Below, piece by piece: positions 50,694 to 60,520 of a stretch of DNA of 64,000 bases (its first letter is position 1; each line of letters opens with the position of its first letter). This DNA is from CAVURS01 sp963795385 (GTDB lineage Bacteria; Actinomycetota; Actinomycetes; Actinomycetales; CAVURS01): assembly GCA_963795385.1 (NCBI GenBank), contig CAWCHK010000004.1, forward strand, positions 62,001 to 126,000, read 5' to 3'. Below the pieces are notes generated by a model. The model saw only the letters and a program-made list of their open reading frames with translations, ran no database searches and was not told the DNA's origin. The position numbers and the translations under genes are program-made.

Positions 50694-52294
50694 GGGCGAG
50701 CCAGCAGGCGCGCCCAGGCCGTCCGGTGCAGGGCCCGCCGGACCGCGCCCCACGGCCCGGCGTCACTCAGCGCCGCCCTCGCGGCGTTCCACCCGCAGGC
50801 GCCGTGAACGCCGCCACCGGGATGGGCCGCGGCGCTGGCCAGGTAGAGCCGCGGGATAGGCGTCTGCGGCCGTCCGGTGCCCGGGACCGGACGGAACATC
50901 GCCTGCTGGTGCAGGCCCGCGGTGCCGCCGTTCAGGGCGCCCTGGACCAGGTTGGCGTCAGCGTCCTCCAGGTCTTCCGGCCGCTGCACGGTGCGGGCGC
51001 TGACGGTGGACCTGAACCCCGGGGCGACCCGCTCGACGGCGGCCTCGACCCGCTCCACCTGCCGGTCGAGGGCGGCCCGGTCACCGACGACGGATTGCGG
51101 CACGTGCGTGTACGCCCACGCCGACTCGGTGCCGGCCGGCGATCGGCTCGGATCGGCGGTGGTCATCTGCCCGAACAGGACGAAGGGCCGCTCGGGCGCG
51201 CGGCCCTTGGTCAGCTGTCCGCCGACGTCGACGAAGCCGTCCAGGTCGACGCCGAGGTGGACCGTCCCGGCGCCTCGGGCCGCGTCGGCCTGCCAGGGGA
51301 CGGCCCGGTCGAGCGCCCAGTTGAGCTTCAGTGTCGGCCAGTCCAGCTGGAAGCGCTCCAGCCGCTCCGCCAGGCCGGCCGGGCGGTCCGGCTCCGCGAC
51401 GAGCCGGCGCCACAGGAGCGGTGCGGAGACGTCGGCCAGGACCGCGCGCCGGGCCCGGACCCGGCCCCCGCCCGCCGTCCGTACGCCGACGGCGTGGCCG
51501 CCCGCGACGAGGACCTGGTCGACCCGCGTCCCGGTGTGCACCTGCGCGCCGCCGGCGCGGGCCCGGCCGCAGAGGGCGTCGGCCAGCCGCTGGGCACCGC
51601 CCTGCGGCACGGGGAAGCCCACGTCCTGGCCCAGCATCGCCAGCAGCCAGCCGAACACCCCGCTGCCGGCCGCCTCCGGCCCGAGGTCGCTGTGCAGGGC
51701 GTTGCCGGTGAGCAGCAGCCCGGCGCCGTCGCCGCGGAAGTGCTCCTCGGCCAGTCGTCGCACCGGAAGGACGGCCAGCCGCGCCAGGTCGAGCGACCCG
51801 GCGGTCCCCGCCCGACGGAGCAGGCGCAGCACCGCGGCGACCGGAGGGAACGGCGTGAAGAGCGCGTCGATCAGCGGGTCGCGCAGGCGCTGCCACTGCT
51901 CGAACATCGCGAGCCAGGCCGCGCCGTCGCCGGAGGCGAAGGCGTCGAGGGAGGTGGCGGTGCGCTCGGGCGACCGGGAGAGCAGGGCGCAGCGACCGTC
52001 GTCGAGAGTGTGGGCCAGCACCTCGGGCGCGTGGAGCCACGTCAGCCCGAACCGCTGCAGCTCGAGGTCCCGGATCACCGGCGACGCGGCAGCCAGGGGG
52101 TAGAACGCACTGAAGAGGTCGCTGACGAAGCCAGGTCGGGTCACCTCGGCGCTGCGCACGGCACCGCCGACCGCGTCCTCGGCCTCCAGTACGAGGACGT
52201 CCCAGCCCGCGTCGACCAGCGCGTTCGCGGCCACCAGGCCGTTGGGTCCGGCACCGATCACGACGGCGTCGGCCTCCGCCGGCAGGGAGGTCAC
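50690..52294 (-). CDS. Phytoene-desaturase-like FAD-dependent oxidoreductase
   Basis: 534 residues. The dinucleotide-binding fold is at the N-terminus (VVIGAGPNGLVAANALVDAG, then VLVLEAEDAVGG). The C-terminal FAD motif region reads YLASAAAHPGGGVHGACGWN. This is the NAD(P)/FAD 'phytoene desaturase/PYROXD2-like' family seen in actinobacteria, not necessarily carotenoid-making. GTG 52294 is the assumed start, since upstream codons lie in the divergent SRPBCC promoter zone. The 3' end overlaps the downstream SDR start (GTGA), so they are a two-gene operon, possibly oxidising and reducing one lipid or terpenoid (inference). Confidence 0.85.
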   Translation of the reverse strand: MTSLPAEADAVVIGAGPNGLVAANALVDAGWDVLVLEAEDAVGGAVRSAEVTRPGFVSDLFSAFYPLAAASPVIRDLELQRFGLTWLHAPEVLAHTLDDGRCALLSRSPERTATSLDAFASGDGAAWLAMFEQWQRLRDPLIDALFTPFPPVAAVLRLLRRAGTAGSLDLARLAVLPVRRLAEEHFRGDGAGLLLTGNALHSDLGPEAAGSGVFGWLLAMLGQDVGFPVPQGGAQRLADALCGRARAGGAQVHTGTRVDQVLVAGGHAVGVRTAGGGRVRARRAVLADVSAPLLWRRLVAEPDRPAGLAERLERFQLDWPTLKLNWALDRAVPWQADAARGAGTVHLGVDLDGFVDVGGQLTKGRAPERPFVLFGQMTTADPSRSPAGTESAWAYTHVPQSVVGDRAALDRQVERVEAAVERVAPGFRSTVSARTVQRPEDLEDADANLVQGALNGGTAGLHQQAMFRPVPGTGRPQTPIPRLYLASAAAHPGGGVHGACGWNAARAALSDAGPWGAVRRALHRTAWARLLARP

Positions 52295-52381
52295 GGCCGG
52301 CTGCTTCGAGAGGGACCGGACCGCTGCGCCGCGGAGCGATCCGGACGTGCGGACCCCGGCGTCGTCCCGCAGGCTGTCCGG

Positions 52382-52831
52382 ATGGGAACTGTCCGCAGGC
52401 GCATCGACACCACCCCGGACCGGGTCTTCGACGTCCTGGCCGACGGCTGGCTGTACACGGGCTGGGTGGTGGGTGCGTCCCACGTCCGCGCGGTGTCAGC
52501 GACCTGGCCGAGGACGGGCTCGCTGATCCACCATTCCTTCGGGGTCTGGCCCTTGGTGCTGAAGGACGAGACCCGGATCGAGGCCAGCGAGCCGGCTCGC
52601 CGGCTGGTGCTGCTGGCCAAGGGGCGCCCGCTCGGCTCGGCGCGGGTCGACCTGCGGCTCGAGCCGGACGGCCCGGGCACCATGGTGACGATGACCGAGG
52701 AGATCGTGAGCGGCCCGGGCCGGGCGGTCCCCAGCGCGGTCGCCGACCTGCTCATCAACGCCCGCAACGTCGAGGCGCTGGCCCGGTTGGCGGCGCTGGC
52801 CGAGAAGCCGACGGGCGTGGTCAAGGCTTGA
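52382..52831 (+). CDS. SRPBCC-family (polyketide cyclase-like) protein
   Basis: 149 residues with the helix-grip fold of START/SRPBCC small-molecule binding proteins: TTPDRVFDVLADGWLYTGWV at the start, GSLIHHSFGVWP, and a final helix NARNVEALARLAALAEK. It may bind a hydrophobic ligand. It is divergent from the FAD oxidoreductase, which suggests a shared ligand class (inference). It overlaps the converging alcohol dehydrogenase gene by 11 bp. Confidence 0.82.
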   Translation: MGTVRRRIDTTPDRVFDVLADGWLYTGWVVGASHVRAVSATWPRTGSLIHHSFGVWPLVLKDETRIEASEPARRLVLLAKGRPLGSARVDLRLEPDGPGTMVTMTEEIVSGPGRAVPSAVADLLINARNVEALARLAALAEKPTGVVKA

Positions 52832-54005
52832 GCACGACCTTCTGGCAGCCGTCCGCCTTGCGCTGGAAGATGTCGTAGCCGTGCGGGGCCTCGGCCAGCG
52901 GTAGGTGGTGGGTCGCGAACGACTCCAGCCCCAGGGGGTCGTCGTCGGCCAGGGCCACCGGCAGGATGTCGTCGACCCACCGCTTGACATGGCACTGACC
53001 CATCCGCAGCTGCAGGCCGCGGTCGAACATCTCCATCATCGGCATCGGGTCCATCTCGCCGCCGTACACGCCGCTCACGGAGACCGTGCCGCCGCGGCGG
53101 GTCGCCTTGATCGCCGTGTGCAGCGCGTCCAGGCGGTCGATGGCGAACCGGTCGGTGATCGGCTTCGCGACGGCGTCAGGCAGCAGCCCGACCGCAGCGT
53201 GCGCCAGCTTGCCGGTCGGGGAGCCGTGCGCCTCCATCCCGACCGCCTCGATGACCGCGTCCGGTCCCCGGCCACCGGTCAGCTCGATCAGGGCCTCGGC
53301 GACGTCGTCGATCTCCCGGACGTCGAGGACCTCCAGCCCGTGGGCGGCGGCTCGCGCCAGCCGATCGGGGACGAGATCGACGCCGATGACGCGCCGTACG
53401 CCGTGGTGCCTGGCGATCCGGCCGGCCAGCTGCCCGACCGGTCCCATCCCCAGCACCGCAAGGGTGTCCGCCTCACCGACGTCGGCGTACTCGACGGCCT
53501 GCCAGGCGGTGGGGAGGATGTCCGAGAGGTAGAGCACGCGCTCGTCGGGGACGTCGTCGGGCACGGGGATGGGCCCGAACTGGGCCTGGGGGACGCGGAG
53601 GTACTCGGCCTGCCCGCCGGGCACCGAGCCGTAGAGCTCGGTGTAACCGAAGAGGGCGGCGCCCTTGCCCTGGGCCCGCACCTGCGTCGTCTCGCACTGC
53701 GCGAACAGGCCGCGGCTGCACATCCAGCAGGCGCCGCAGGAGATGTTGAACGGGATGACGACGCGGTCGCCGGCCTTGATCTGGCTGACCTGGGCGCCGA
53801 CCTCCTCGACGATGCCCATGGTCTCGTGGCCCAGGACGTCACCCGCGGAGAGGAACGCGCCGAGCACCTCGTAGAGGTGGAGGTCGCTGCCGCAGATGGC
53901 GGTCGATGTCACGCGGATGATGGCGTCGGTCGGCTCCTGGATCTCCGGGTCGGGTACGTCGAGCACCTGAACGTCGCGCTTGCCTTGCCAGGTAAGGGCT
54001 TTCAT
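52821..54005 (-). CDS. Zinc-dependent alcohol dehydrogenase (formaldehyde dehydrogenase-like)
   Basis: 394 residues of the medium-chain dehydrogenase family. Catalytic zinc ligands fit C38 (AICGSDLHLYE) and H-E in GHETMG; the structural zinc cluster is CGACWMCSRGLFAQC. The cofactor loop is VLGMGPVGQLAG followed by VIGVDLVPDRL, an acidic end favouring NAD. The LHLYEVLGAFLSAGDVLGHE context and ITDRFAIDRLDAL resemble glutathione-independent formaldehyde dehydrogenases and their threonine-dehydrogenase-like relatives. ATG 54005 follows GGGAGCTGC. The natural alcohol is unknown. Confidence 0.9.
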   Translation of the reverse strand: MKALTWQGKRDVQVLDVPDPEIQEPTDAIIRVTSTAICGSDLHLYEVLGAFLSAGDVLGHETMGIVEEVGAQVSQIKAGDRVVIPFNISCGACWMCSRGLFAQCETTQVRAQGKGAALFGYTELYGSVPGGQAEYLRVPQAQFGPIPVPDDVPDERVLYLSDILPTAWQAVEYADVGEADTLAVLGMGPVGQLAGRIARHHGVRRVIGVDLVPDRLARAAAHGLEVLDVREIDDVAEALIELTGGRGPDAVIEAVGMEAHGSPTGKLAHAAVGLLPDAVAKPITDRFAIDRLDALHTAIKATRRGGTVSVSGVYGGEMDPMPMMEMFDRGLQLRMGQCHVKRWVDDILPVALADDDPLGLESFATHHLPLAEAPHGYDIFQRKADGCQKVVLKP

Positions 54006-54201
54006 GCAGCTCCCACAGTCGCAGACGGTCCGCGGGACCGGATCACTCCACCAGCCCCGGCCCCCGCTGCTGGAGGTGACTTCGACTGTGACACGGGACG
54101 GACCGGCTCGCGACACGGTGACCCGGCCAAGATGCGGGGTCGCCCGATCGGGAGCACATTGAGGCTTCCGGCAGAACTCCCGACAGAAGCGGAGGCCCAC
54201 C

Positions 54202-54369
54202 ATGGGCAACGACGACAAGGCTGAGAACAAGATCGACGAGCTGAAGGGCAAGGCCAAGGAGCTCGAAGGCGAGGCCACCGGTGACGACGCGCGCGAGGCG
54301 CAGGGCAAGGCGGAGCAGTCCAAGGCCAACCTGAAGCAGGCCGGGGAGAAGATCAAGGACGCGTTCTGA
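54202..54369 (+). CDS. CsbD-family stress protein
   Basis: 55 residues, very charged and Lys/Glu/Ala-rich: DKAENKIDELKGKAKELEGE, then QGKAEQSKANLKQAGEKIKD. This is the CsbD family of general stress proteins, short helical proteins often under a stress sigma factor. AGCGGAGG lies 7 bases before ATG 54202. It is divergent from the alcohol dehydrogenase gene. No clear SigB-like promoter was recognised upstream. Confidence 0.9.
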   Translation: MGNDDKAENKIDELKGKAKELEGEATGDDAREAQGKAEQSKANLKQAGEKIKDAF

Positions 54370-54458
54370 CCGCACCCCGCGGCCGGCCGGGCCGAGGCTC
54401 CGGCTGGTGAGGCTGCGGAGTGCTGGTCAACCGACCACGGGCGTGACAGCCTCCCGAT

Positions 54459-56162
54459 GTGAGCGACAGCGGCCTGTGGCAGGCACTGCCGCTGAGCGCG
54501 GCCCGGGCGGCCTGGGATGCGTCTCCACTGCTCGTCGTGATGACGGAGGGTCCCGAGCACCTCCTCGTCTATCAGAACCCCGCATCGCAGCGGCTGTTCG
54601 GGCCGCGCGCCCCGGGCTCGCCGATGGCGCAGGCCTTCCCGGAGATGGGCGAGACCGCCCGCCTCTGGCTCGACGACGTGTACGACAACGGCGGCACCCG
54701 CGAGCAGTCCAACATCCGGCCGGGGGTGCTGGGCGCCAGCGGCTCGGAGGTGCTGCTGACCTTTGTCGTGTCTCCGGTGGGCGCACCCGGCCCGGGCGTC
54801 CGGGGTGTGCTGATCTGCGCGCACGACGTCACCCACGAGACGGTCGCCGCCCGCGCCGCGCGCCAGGCCGCGTTGCTCAGCGACCTGTCGGAGCGGATGA
54901 ACGAGGCGACCGATCCGGACGCGTCACTGTCCGTCCTGACCAATGCTGCGGTTCCCGCGCTGGCCGACCTGGCGGCCGTGTTCGTGGGCTCGCTGCCGGG
55001 CGGCCCGTCGCAGCCGGCGGACCGCTCCGGTGACACTGCTCCCCGCCGGGCTCGGCCCCGCGCGATCAGCATCGATGCCGCTCTGCTGCAACGGGTCGGG
55101 CCGCCGCCCGAGGGTGACAGCGACCAGGCGCCGACGCCGTGGGACGCTCCCCTCGCCGCCGGCCGGGCGGTCCTGATCGACGTGTCCGGCGGCGACCTCT
55201 CCGAGCGGAGCGGTGACGCCGTCCTGGCGTGGCTGCGCGCGGCCGGCGCACACAACATGGCGGTGCTCCCGCTGGCGATGGCGGGAGAGCTCGCAGGTGC
55301 TGTCGTCCTCCTGTCGGTGCAGCCCCGACCGGCGTACACCGAGGCCGACCTGCCCTTCCTCGAGCTGGTCGCGGCGCGGGCCGCCTCGTCGGTGGCCCAC
55401 GTGCGGGCGTTCCGCCAGCAGTGGCAGATCGCCTACGACCTCCAGACCGCCTTGCTCCCGCGGGTGCCGCAGGAGCTGCCCGGTGTGTCGGTCGCGGCTC
55501 ACTACCTGGCCGGTGGCGGCGACCTGGAGATCGGCGGCGACTGGTGGGAGGTCTCCGAGCTGGACGGAGGGCGCGTCGCCGTCGGTCTGGGGGACGTTGC
55601 GGGGCGGGGGATCCAGGCGGCCGTGGTGATGGGTCAGGTGAAGGCGGCCATGCGGGCTGCGGCGCTCGCGCGGCTCGGGCCCTCCGCGGTGCTCACCCTG
55701 CTCGACCAGCACCTCGCCGGCCTCGGGGAGGCGAGGTCCGGGTTCGACAGCGAGGGCGGCGTCCGCCTGGCGACGGCCGTCTTCGGGGTGATCGACCCGG
55801 CCCGCGACGAGCTGCGCCTCGCCAACGCCGGCCACCCGCCGCTCTTGATGCGTGGGGCCGACGGGCGCACGAGCTGGCTGCACGCGCCGCCTGGCCCGCC
55901 GCTCGGCCTGTCGATGCCGGACTACCAGGAGATCGCAGTGCCCTTCCCCCCTGGGTCGGTCCTGGTCGGGTTCACGGACGGCCTGGTCGAGGCGCGCGGC
56001 GTGTCCCTGGACAGGGGCCTGGACACGCTGGCGGAGACGCTGGCCGGGTTGCCGGACGTCGAGGATGTCGAGGCCATCGCCGACAAGCTGTTGCAGTGCA
56101 CCGGCCGGGCCGGCGGGTCGGATGACGACATCGCGCTGGTCGTGGTGCGCCGTACGGCGTGA
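54459..56162 (+). CDS. PAS-GAF-SpoIIE (PP2C) phosphatase
   Basis: 567 residues. A PAS domain (~15-125, SPLLVVMTEGPEHLLVYQNP) is followed by a GAF-like domain (~130-305) and a C-terminal SpoIIE/RsbU PP2C phosphatase (~335-565). The phosphatase metal-site motifs are EIGGDWWEV, LGDVAGRGIQAAVVMGQVKA and GSDDDIALVVVR. Proteins of this build dephosphorylate anti-sigma-factor antagonists to switch on stress responses. CsbD just upstream fits a stress context. No anti-sigma or antagonist gene is adjacent. The GTG start is used. Confidence 0.9.
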   Translation: MSDSGLWQALPLSAARAAWDASPLLVVMTEGPEHLLVYQNPASQRLFGPRAPGSPMAQAFPEMGETARLWLDDVYDNGGTREQSNIRPGVLGASGSEVLLTFVVSPVGAPGPGVRGVLICAHDVTHETVAARAARQAALLSDLSERMNEATDPDASLSVLTNAAVPALADLAAVFVGSLPGGPSQPADRSGDTAPRRARPRAISIDAALLQRVGPPPEGDSDQAPTPWDAPLAAGRAVLIDVSGGDLSERSGDAVLAWLRAAGAHNMAVLPLAMAGELAGAVVLLSVQPRPAYTEADLPFLELVAARAASSVAHVRAFRQQWQIAYDLQTALLPRVPQELPGVSVAAHYLAGGGDLEIGGDWWEVSELDGGRVAVGLGDVAGRGIQAAVVMGQVKAAMRAAALARLGPSAVLTLLDQHLAGLGEARSGFDSEGGVRLATAVFGVIDPARDELRLANAGHPPLLMRGADGRTSWLHAPPGPPLGLSMPDYQEIAVPFPPGSVLVGFTDGLVEARGVSLDRGLDTLAETLAGLPDVEDVEAIADKLLQCTGRAGGSDDDIALVVVRRTA

Positions 56163-56168
56163 GGCCGG

Positions 56169-56708
56169 TCAGGCCGCCGGGTGGCGCCGGACGTGATGCG
56201 GCAGCCACCACCACAGCGCTGCGAGGCCGAGCAGCGTGAGGGCGCCCGCGCCGAACCCCGCAGCCCCGCTCACGACCACGCTGAAGATGAACGTCGTGAC
56301 CGTTGAGACGGCCAGGGCGAGCAGGGCGAGGCCGGCCCGGGCCGCGCGATCACCAACGGCGACGAGGGCGCCCTTCTCGTGGTGCCGGAACAGGGCCCGG
56401 TGCACCGCGACCGGCGCCACGAGCAGGCCGGTCGCTGCCACGGACAGGACGACCGCCACGAGGTAGATCCTGCGCTGGTAGTGCTCCAGGCTCGAGAACC
56501 GTTGCTGCAGAGGCAGGCTCAGCAGGAAGGCCGTCAGCAGCTGGACGCCGGTCTGCGTCACCCGGAGCTCCTGCAGCAGCTCGTCCCAGTTCCGGTCCCA
56601 CCGCTCGGTCCTGGTCTCGCCCGGCCGGTCCGTAGACTCGGCCTCGGCGTGGGCCTTGGGCTCGGGTTCGGCCTCGGGTTCGGCCTCGGGTTCGGATCGT
56701 TCAGGCAT
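56169..56708 (-). CDS. DUF6328-family membrane protein
   Basis: 179 residues. An acidic N-terminal tail with repeated PEAEPEAEPE precedes WDELLQELRVTQTGVQLLTAF, the conserved DUF6328 motif, and four membrane helices; LPLQQRFSSLEHYQRRIYLV lies between the first two. The function of the family is unknown. ATG 56708 is chosen where the tail begins. It converges on the phosphatase gene (7-base gap) and is divergent from the DHFR-like gene. Confidence 0.83.
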   Translation of the reverse strand: MPERSEPEAEPEAEPEPKAHAEAESTDRPGETRTERWDRNWDELLQELRVTQTGVQLLTAFLLSLPLQQRFSSLEHYQRRIYLVAVVLSVAATGLLVAPVAVHRALFRHHEKGALVAVGDRAARAGLALLALAVSTVTTFIFSVVVSGAAGFGAGALTLLGLAALWWWLPHHVRRHPAA

Positions 56709-56769
56709 AGCCCGAGTCTGCACCGAGAATGCGCCTGAGGCGCACCACGGCGAGCATGGGAGGTCGTCG

Positions 56770-57348
56770 ATGCGAGTGGTCGTCATCAACCACCTCACGC
56801 TCGACGGCGTGATGCAGGCACCTGGTCATGCGGACGAGGACCGCCGGGGCGGCTTCGGCCACGGTGGGTGGGCGAACGCCGGCAACGACGACGCGATGCT
56901 CCGGGCGGTCGGCCAGTACATGGGGCAGCCCGGCGGCGGGATGCTCCTGGGCCGGCGCAGCTACGACGCCATGCTCTCCGGTTGGAACGAGCGCGGCGGT
57001 CCGTTCAAGGACGCCCTCAACTCCACCCCCAAGTACGTCGCCTCGTCGAGTGCCGCGACCGAGCTGGAGTGGCCCAACTCGACTCTCCTGCATGGCGATG
57101 TGCCCGCCGCCGTCGCTGAGCTGAAGCAGGGTGACGGCGGGCCGCTCGTGATCATGGGCAGCGGTGAGCTCATCCGCTCGTTGTTGCCGCACCGGTTGAT
57201 CGACGAGCTCCTGCTGATGATCCACCCGCTGGTCCTGGGCACGGGCCTGCGACTGTTCGAGCCCGACGACCACGTCGCCCGGCTCCGGCTCCACGCCAGC
57301 GAGGCCACCTCGACCGGAGTACTGCTGCTGACCTACCGCCCGGCCTGA
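56770..57348 (+). CDS. DHFR/RibD-like reductase
   Basis: 192 residues of the RibD C-terminal/DHFR-like fold. VVINHLTLDGVMQAPG is the N-terminal strand/loop, and GGGMLLGRRSYDAML and PKYVASSSAATELEWPNSTL follow. GGPLVIMGSGELIRSLL is the NADPH phosphate-binding region, and DELLLMIHPLVLGTGLRLF closes the fold. Actinobacterial members are NADPH-dependent but mostly of unknown substrate, and not folate enzymes. ATG 56770 follows GGGAGGTCGTCG. Confidence 0.9.
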   Translation: MRVVVINHLTLDGVMQAPGHADEDRRGGFGHGGWANAGNDDAMLRAVGQYMGQPGGGMLLGRRSYDAMLSGWNERGGPFKDALNSTPKYVASSSAATELEWPNSTLLHGDVPAAVAELKQGDGGPLVIMGSGELIRSLLPHRLIDELLLMIHPLVLGTGLRLFEPDDHVARLRLHASEATSTGVLLLTYRPA

Positions 57349-57386
57349 CCGGTCCGTTCCGCGCGGCACAGGGCGTCGGACAGGGC

Positions 57387-57408
57387 CCCGCCTGACCCCC
57401 CAGGCGGG
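57387..57408 (+). terminator. Hairpin terminator after the DHFR-like gene
   Basis: An 8-bp perfect GC stem CCCGCCTG/CAGGCGGG around a 6-nt loop, 39 bases after the stop at 57348. It lies before the metalloprotease gene and probably ends the upstream transcript. Confidence 0.65.
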
Positions 57409-57524
57409 CCACGTGGAGTCACGGGCCGTGATCGGTAGGTGCCAGGCGTTGACGGTACGCGGGCGCGGGTGGAGGCTGACGCCGCACTGGCCATGTCGGG
57501 GGCCCACCGAAGGGGCGACACACG

Positions 57525-60497
57525 ATGTCCTTAGCACGCTCTTCTGCAGGCACGAGGCGACACGGCGCAACCCGCCGGGCCGCCGTCCTGGTGGCGGCCG
57601 CGACCGCGGTCGCCGGGACGCTCGGCTCGACCATGACCAGCTCCGCGGCCGAGCGCCAGCACGCCGGAGCGGCGTTCGCACGGGCGGCGAAGACCGCTGC
57701 CGGAGTGGCGAAGCCGGACTACGACTCGCGGCAGGGGACCTCGGCCACCCAGAGCCAGGCATTCGCCAAGCGGGCCGCGGCCTCGCAGGCCGCGCCGCAG
57801 GTCCAAGCCCTGCGCGACCAGCTCGGCGACCAGGCGGTCGTCGACCTCGACGGGCTCACCCTGACCCCGCGCCAGGTCGCCCGGCTCGACGGCGCCCTGA
57901 CCGGCGCGAGCAAGGCCACCCCCGCAGCCATCGCGCTCGCCTACGTCAGCGCGCACCCGGACGTCTTCCGGCTCAGCGCCGGCGACCTCGCTGCGATGAA
58001 GCTCACCCGTAACTACGTCGACGTCGCCGGGATCCACCACCTGTCCTGGCAGCAGTACGCCGCGGGCCTGCCGCTCTTCGGCAACGGCCTGCAGGCCAAC
58101 GTCGCCAAGGACGGCCGGCTGATCAGCGTGCTCGGAGCACCGGTGTCCGGCCTGTCGGCTCCCGCGGCCGCGTCGCGCTCGCTGTCGTCGGCTCAGGCGA
58201 TCGGCGCCGCGCGGACCGACCTCGGCGAGGCGTCGACGGCCGCCGGCGCCGACGACACGGCGAAGGCCGTGCTCTTCCAGACCGCGGACGGCGCCCGCCG
58301 AGCCTGGGAGACGGTCACCATGTCGGCCGCCCACCCGGCGATGCACGTGATCGACGCCGAGACCGGCCGGGTGCTCTACCGGCGCAGCCTGGCCAGCGAC
58401 GCGCAGGCGTCCGGTGCCGCGGCCACCGCGGTGGCGGCCGCCAAGGCCGCGGCTCGGGGCAAGGCCTACCTCTACTTCCCCTCGGCGCCGCGCGGCGGGG
58501 CCCAGGTGCAGGTGGACTACACCGCGCAGGGCTGGCTGCCGGCGACGGCGAACGTCCTCTCCGGCAACAACACTCACACCTACGCCGACACGAACGACAA
58601 CAACCAGGCCTCGGCCAACGAGGAGATCCCGCCGAGCTCGGGCCACAGCTGGAACTACGCGCTCAAGCCGTTCAACCTCAAGAACGTGTCGTTCTGCAAC
58701 AACCCGTACCCGTGCAACTGGAACCCGGACGTGCCGTTCTCCTGGCAGGCCAACCGCAACCAGAACGCGGCCCAGGTCTTCTACTACGTGAACAACTGGC
58801 ACGACCATCTGGCGGCCGCTCCGATCGGGTTCACCGAGGCCGCCGGCAACTTCCAGGTCAAGAACTCGAGTGGCCAGGGCCAGGGCGGCGACCCGGTCAA
58901 GGCCGAGTCCGACGACGGTGCCGCAGTCGACAACGGGCTGCCGGACGGCGCGCACGTCGACAACGCCAACATGGACACGCCCCCGGACGGCCAGTCGCCG
59001 CGGATGCAGATGTACTTGCAGCACCAGCCCGGCACGACCTACCCGGACGGCGACCCGTTCGCCCCGACCAATGTCGGCGACGAGGCCGACACGGTCTACC
59101 ACGAGTACACCCACGGGCTCTCCAACCGGCTGGTGGTCGACGCCTCGGGCGCCTCTACCCTCGGCGGCGTACAGGCCGGCGCCATGGGTGAGGCGTGGAG
59201 TGACTGGTATGCGATGGATTACCTTGTCGCGCAAGGGCTCCAGCTCGACACCCGGCAGCCGGGTGACGTGGTCCTGTTCCAGTACGACGGCGCCGGCGTG
59301 GCCCTCGACCGCACGGAGCCGATCGACTGCGCGGTCGGCGTCAACTCGCCACACTGCCCCGGCACCGACACGGCCGGGCGGGGCGGCTACACCTACGGCG
59401 ACTACGGCAAGGTCATCGGCTTCCCCGAGGTCCACTCCGACGGCGAGATCTGGGCCCAGACCCTGTGGGACCTGCGCGGCGAGCTCGGCTCGTACATCAC
59501 CGAGTCCCTGGTGACCCGGGCGATGGAGCTGTCACCGTCGAACCCGTCGTTCCTCGACGAGCGCAACGCGATCCTCCAGGCCGACACGGCCATCGACGGT
59601 GGTGCCTACCGGGCGCGGATCTGGAAGGTGTTCGCGCACCGAGGCATGGGCTTCTTCGCCGGAGCGGCGAACGGTGACGACTCCTCGACCTTCCAGGACT
59701 TCTCGCTGCCACCGAAGCCCGGTCACGCGAAGGCGAGCATCACGGGCATCGTGAAGGACTCGGTCACCGGCAACGGCGCCGGCGGGGTCTCCGTCGTCCT
59801 CGGCGGACACGCCTCCGGCTTCCCCGGCAGCTACGCGGCCACGACGAACGCGGCCGGTCGCTACCGGATCGACGGTGTCTTCACCGGGACCTACCCGGAG
59901 CTGACGGCGAGCGGTGCCGGCTACAACCAGGTCGAGAGGACGGTCACGGTCACTGCGGCCGGCGCCGTCAGCAACTTCACCCTGACCAGGGACTGGGCGG
60001 CGGCCAGTGGCGGGGCGACGGTCACGGCCTACGACGGGCCGGACTTCTCCCCCCAGTGCGGCCCGATCGGAGCCATCGACCAGTCGCTGAGCACCGGCTG
60101 GGGGAGCACATCGGACTTCGTCGACGGGGCGCCCGGCCCGAGCACGCCCAAGTCGGTGACGATCAAGCTGCCGACGGTGGTGAGCGCCACGTTGATAGCC
60201 GTGGATCCGAACGCCACCTGCGGGGACGACGAGACCGCTTCGACCGGCGCGTACCGGCTCGAGACGTCGACCAACGGGACCGTGTGGAAGCCGGCCGCCA
60301 GTGGCACGTTCGGGGCCGGCGACGCCGGCCGGCTGAACCCGATCCCGCTGGCCGCGGGGACTGCCGCCGGGATCCGGTACGTGCGGTTCACGATGGTGGC
60401 GCCGCAGGTCCTCGCGCTCGGCCAGACCTGTCCCGGCGGCGCCTCCGGCTGCGACTTCATGGACATGTCGGAGCTGGTGGTCAACGGCGCGGGCTGA
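57525..60497 (+). CDS. Secreted M36 (fungalysin-type) metalloprotease
   Basis: 990 residues. A signal peptide (RAAVLVAAATAVAGTLGSTM) is followed by a fungalysin/thermolysin propeptide (FTP) domain (~100-250) and the M36 catalytic domain (~340-735). The zinc motif HEYTH (H526, H530, general base E527) and a third ligand E556 in MGEAWSDWYAMD are intact. Then come a carboxypeptidase-regulatory-like beta domain (~737-825, GIVKDSVTGNGAGGVSVVLG) and a discoidin-like C-terminal domain (~835-985). It is an exported endoprotease; the C-terminal domains may bind the wall or a polymer. It is preceded by a hairpin and followed by the REP-like element. Confidence 0.93.
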   Translation: MSLARSSAGTRRHGATRRAAVLVAAATAVAGTLGSTMTSSAAERQHAGAAFARAAKTAAGVAKPDYDSRQGTSATQSQAFAKRAAASQAAPQVQALRDQLGDQAVVDLDGLTLTPRQVARLDGALTGASKATPAAIALAYVSAHPDVFRLSAGDLAAMKLTRNYVDVAGIHHLSWQQYAAGLPLFGNGLQANVAKDGRLISVLGAPVSGLSAPAAASRSLSSAQAIGAARTDLGEASTAAGADDTAKAVLFQTADGARRAWETVTMSAAHPAMHVIDAETGRVLYRRSLASDAQASGAAATAVAAAKAAARGKAYLYFPSAPRGGAQVQVDYTAQGWLPATANVLSGNNTHTYADTNDNNQASANEEIPPSSGHSWNYALKPFNLKNVSFCNNPYPCNWNPDVPFSWQANRNQNAAQVFYYVNNWHDHLAAAPIGFTEAAGNFQVKNSSGQGQGGDPVKAESDDGAAVDNGLPDGAHVDNANMDTPPDGQSPRMQMYLQHQPGTTYPDGDPFAPTNVGDEADTVYHEYTHGLSNRLVVDASGASTLGGVQAGAMGEAWSDWYAMDYLVAQGLQLDTRQPGDVVLFQYDGAGVALDRTEPIDCAVGVNSPHCPGTDTAGRGGYTYGDYGKVIGFPEVHSDGEIWAQTLWDLRGELGSYITESLVTRAMELSPSNPSFLDERNAILQADTAIDGGAYRARIWKVFAHRGMGFFAGAANGDDSSTFQDFSLPPKPGHAKASITGIVKDSVTGNGAGGVSVVLGGHASGFPGSYAATTNAAGRYRIDGVFTGTYPELTASGAGYNQVERTVTVTAAGAVSNFTLTRDWAAASGGATVTAYDGPDFSPQCGPIGAIDQSLSTGWGSTSDFVDGAPGPSTPKSVTIKLPTVVSATLIAVDPNATCGDDETASTGAYRLETSTNGTVWKPAASGTFGAGDAGRLNPIPLAAGTAAGIRYVRFTMVAPQVLALGQTCPGGASGCDFMDMSELVVNGAG

Positions 60498-60520
60498 GCC
60501 CAGCGGCCGGCTGGCCATCC

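Noticed and set aside
50690..52294. Carotenoid biosynthesis cluster
   Set aside because: No phytoene synthase, isoprenoid synthase or cyclase nearby; the desaturase-like family is broad.
54006..54201. Stress-sigma (SigB-type) promoter before csbD
   Set aside because: No GTTT...GGGTAT-like pair with correct spacing was found.
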